DNA of 64,000 nucleotides from Halomonas sp. ALS9 (GTDB taxonomy: Bacteria > Pseudomonadota > Gammaproteobacteria > Pseudomonadales > Halomonadaceae): NCBI RefSeq assembly GCF_001651035.1, contig NZ_LXRG01000173.1, positions 1-64,000 on the forward strand, read 5' to 3'. Within the stretch, counting starts at the first letter, position 1. Every line of letters begins with the position of its first letter. Both the position numbers and the translations under genes were made by a program. The notes under the pieces were generated by a model, which saw only the letters and a list, made by a program, of their open reading frames with translations, did not search any database and had not been told where the DNA came from. Shown piece after piece: positions 63,007 to 64,000 of the stretch.

Positions 63007-64000
63007 ATGTCCCTGGAAGAACTGCATCTTAATCTGCGCAACCTAATGAGCGATGACTACGATCAGCTCAAGGCATTGATGGACGCCGTCTATCACGATA
63101 TCGGCGGCGCATGGCCGAAGCGCACCATCGACAAATTAATCCAGGAATTCCCCGACGGCCAAATAGCCATTGAAGACGATGGCCTTCTGGTGGGCGTAGC
63201 GCTCACCGTGCAGGTGGATTACGACGAATTCTCCAACCCGCATAAGTACGATGACCTGATTGGCCATCGCGAGATCATCCTCAACGATGAGGATGGCGAT
63301 GCCATGTACGGGCTGGATGTGCTGATTCACCCGGATTACCGGGGCTACCGCCTGGGCCGCCGCCTTTACGAAGCGCGTAAAGAGCTATGCCGCTCCATGA
63401 ACCTGCGGGCGATTCTTGCCGGTGGGCGGATTCCTGAGTACCACCAGCACGCTGATGAACTCACGCCCGCTCAATATATCGATAAAGTCTCGCGTAAAGA
63501 GATCTACGATCCGATCCTCTCTTTTCAACAGGCTAATGATTTCCAGGTAAAGCGCCTACTGCGCAAATACCTGCCCGAAGATGAGCAGTCTCGCGGTTAC
63601 GCCACCCTGCTTGAGTGGAATAACATTCTGTTTGAGCCCGCGGCCAGCGTGCTCGACAACAAGCCGACCCAGGTGCGGGTGGGCGCAGTTCAGTGGCAGA
63701 TGCGTGAGTTTTCATCGGTGGAAGCCGCGCTTCAGCAGATCGAATATTTCGTAGACGCGCTTTCCGACTACCAGAGTGACTTTGCAGTATTCCCAGAGCT
63801 GTTCTACGCACCGCTTATGGGTCTTCAGGATCGCGATGCGCAGAAAGATCAAATGGGCGCGATTCGCTTTTTAGCCGGCTTCACCGAACGCTTTAAAACT
63901 GAACTGTCGCGTATGGCGGTCTCCTACAACATCAATATTGTCGGCGGCTCGATGATTGAAGTGGGTGACGATGACCGCCTCTACAACATCGCTTACCTGT
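63007..64000 (+). CDS. GNAT acetyltransferase-nitrilase fusion (cut by window edge)
   Basis: A frame starting with ATG at 63007, MSLEELHLNLRNLMSDDYDQ, that stays open to the right edge (331 codons). Residues 10-150 form a GNAT domain with DVLIHPDYRGYRLGRRLYEA as the acetyl-CoA loop. From about residue 220 a carbon-nitrogen hydrolase domain begins (VRVGAVQWQMREFSSVEAAL), with FAVFPELFYAPLMG supplying the catalytic Glu; Lys and Cys lie beyond the window or near its end. Such fused proteins are annotated in many proteobacteria, but the substrate is unknown. Confidence 0.9.
   Translation, partial: MSLEELHLNLRNLMSDDYDQLKALMDAVYHDIGGAWPKRTIDKLIQEFPDGQIAIEDDGLLVGVALTVQVDYDEFSNPHKYDDLIGHREIILNDEDGDAMYGLDVLIHPDYRGYRLGRRLYEARKELCRSMNLRAILAGGRIPEYHQHADELTPAQYIDKVSRKEIYDPILSFQQANDFQVKRLLRKYLPEDEQSRGYATLLEWNNILFEPAASVLDNKPTQVRVGAVQWQMREFSSVEAALQQIEYFVDALSDYQSDFAVFPELFYAPLMGLQDRDAQKDQMGAIRFLAGFTERFKTELSRMAVSYNINIVGGSMIEVGDDDRLYNIAYL

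Overview
The window looks like chromosomal DNA from a moderately halophilic gammaproteobacterium of the Halomonas type (Halomonadaceae). This rests on gene content, not on a database search: a complete seven-gene Mrp antiporter operon, a BCCT-type solute transporter, a PhaR regulator of polyhydroxyalkanoate storage, a Tat-exported HiPIP, a bacterial Coq7-like protein, and the housekeeping block rnr-rlmB-rpsF-rpsR-(DUF2232)-rplI-dnaB. GC content appears moderate, with AT-rich intergenic regions. I see no insertion sequences, prophage genes, rRNA genes or CRISPR array.

Left end (1-13.3 kb, all on the minus strand): a biofilm-type adhesin locus. In transcription order it holds a TolC-like outer membrane channel with a C-terminal SPOR domain, a LapB-type ABC exporter, a LapC/HlyD adaptor, a LuxR-type regulator with a degenerate receiver, three overlapping genes of unknown function, and the N-terminus of a LapA-like giant adhesin that runs off the left edge. 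The adhesin carries a TAAG site matching the known LapG cleavage motif, followed by long Asp-Ala/Asp-Ser repeats. The three unknown genes encode a helical-toroid protein fused to a MurF-like ligase, a secreted HExxH protein, and a membrane domain fused to a degenerate kinase-like domain. They are the best candidate here for an undescribed system.

13.5-28.4 kb: mixed housekeeping and accessory genes. These include a SelW-like/DMT pair, an MFS carrier, a short LOV photoreceptor, EttA, a Coq7 homologue that has lost several di-iron ligands, HinT, a phosphoribulokinase-like kinase with a thioesterase, PurD, PhaR, RsmE, a retropepsin-like protein, an MltB-type transglycosylase, and an operon of DUF2256, a DASH-type photolyase and DUF3429. 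The photolyase operon has TGTACA boxes over its promoter that resemble B12-dependent MerR-type (CarH/LitR) operators.

28.6-38.8 kb: the Mrp operon mrpABCDEFG (minus strand), ferrochelatase, an iron-sulfur photolyase coupled to a DCC-family thiol protein, and two small conserved or hypothetical genes. 38.9-46.0 kb: dnaB, the rpsF ribosomal operon, rlmB and rnr (minus strand), followed by three tandem tRNA-Leu(CAG) genes.

46.9-64 kb: a translationally coupled BCCT transporter/CocE-type hydrolase pair with a LysR regulator, a membrane-anchored nuclease, a stand-alone Lrp-type RAM domain, HiPIP, the prkA-yeaH-spoVR stress operon, threonine aldolase, FadH, a second DMT carrier, and a GNAT-nitrilase fusion cut by the right edge. 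Light is a recurring theme: two photolyases, a LOV protein and CarH-like boxes.
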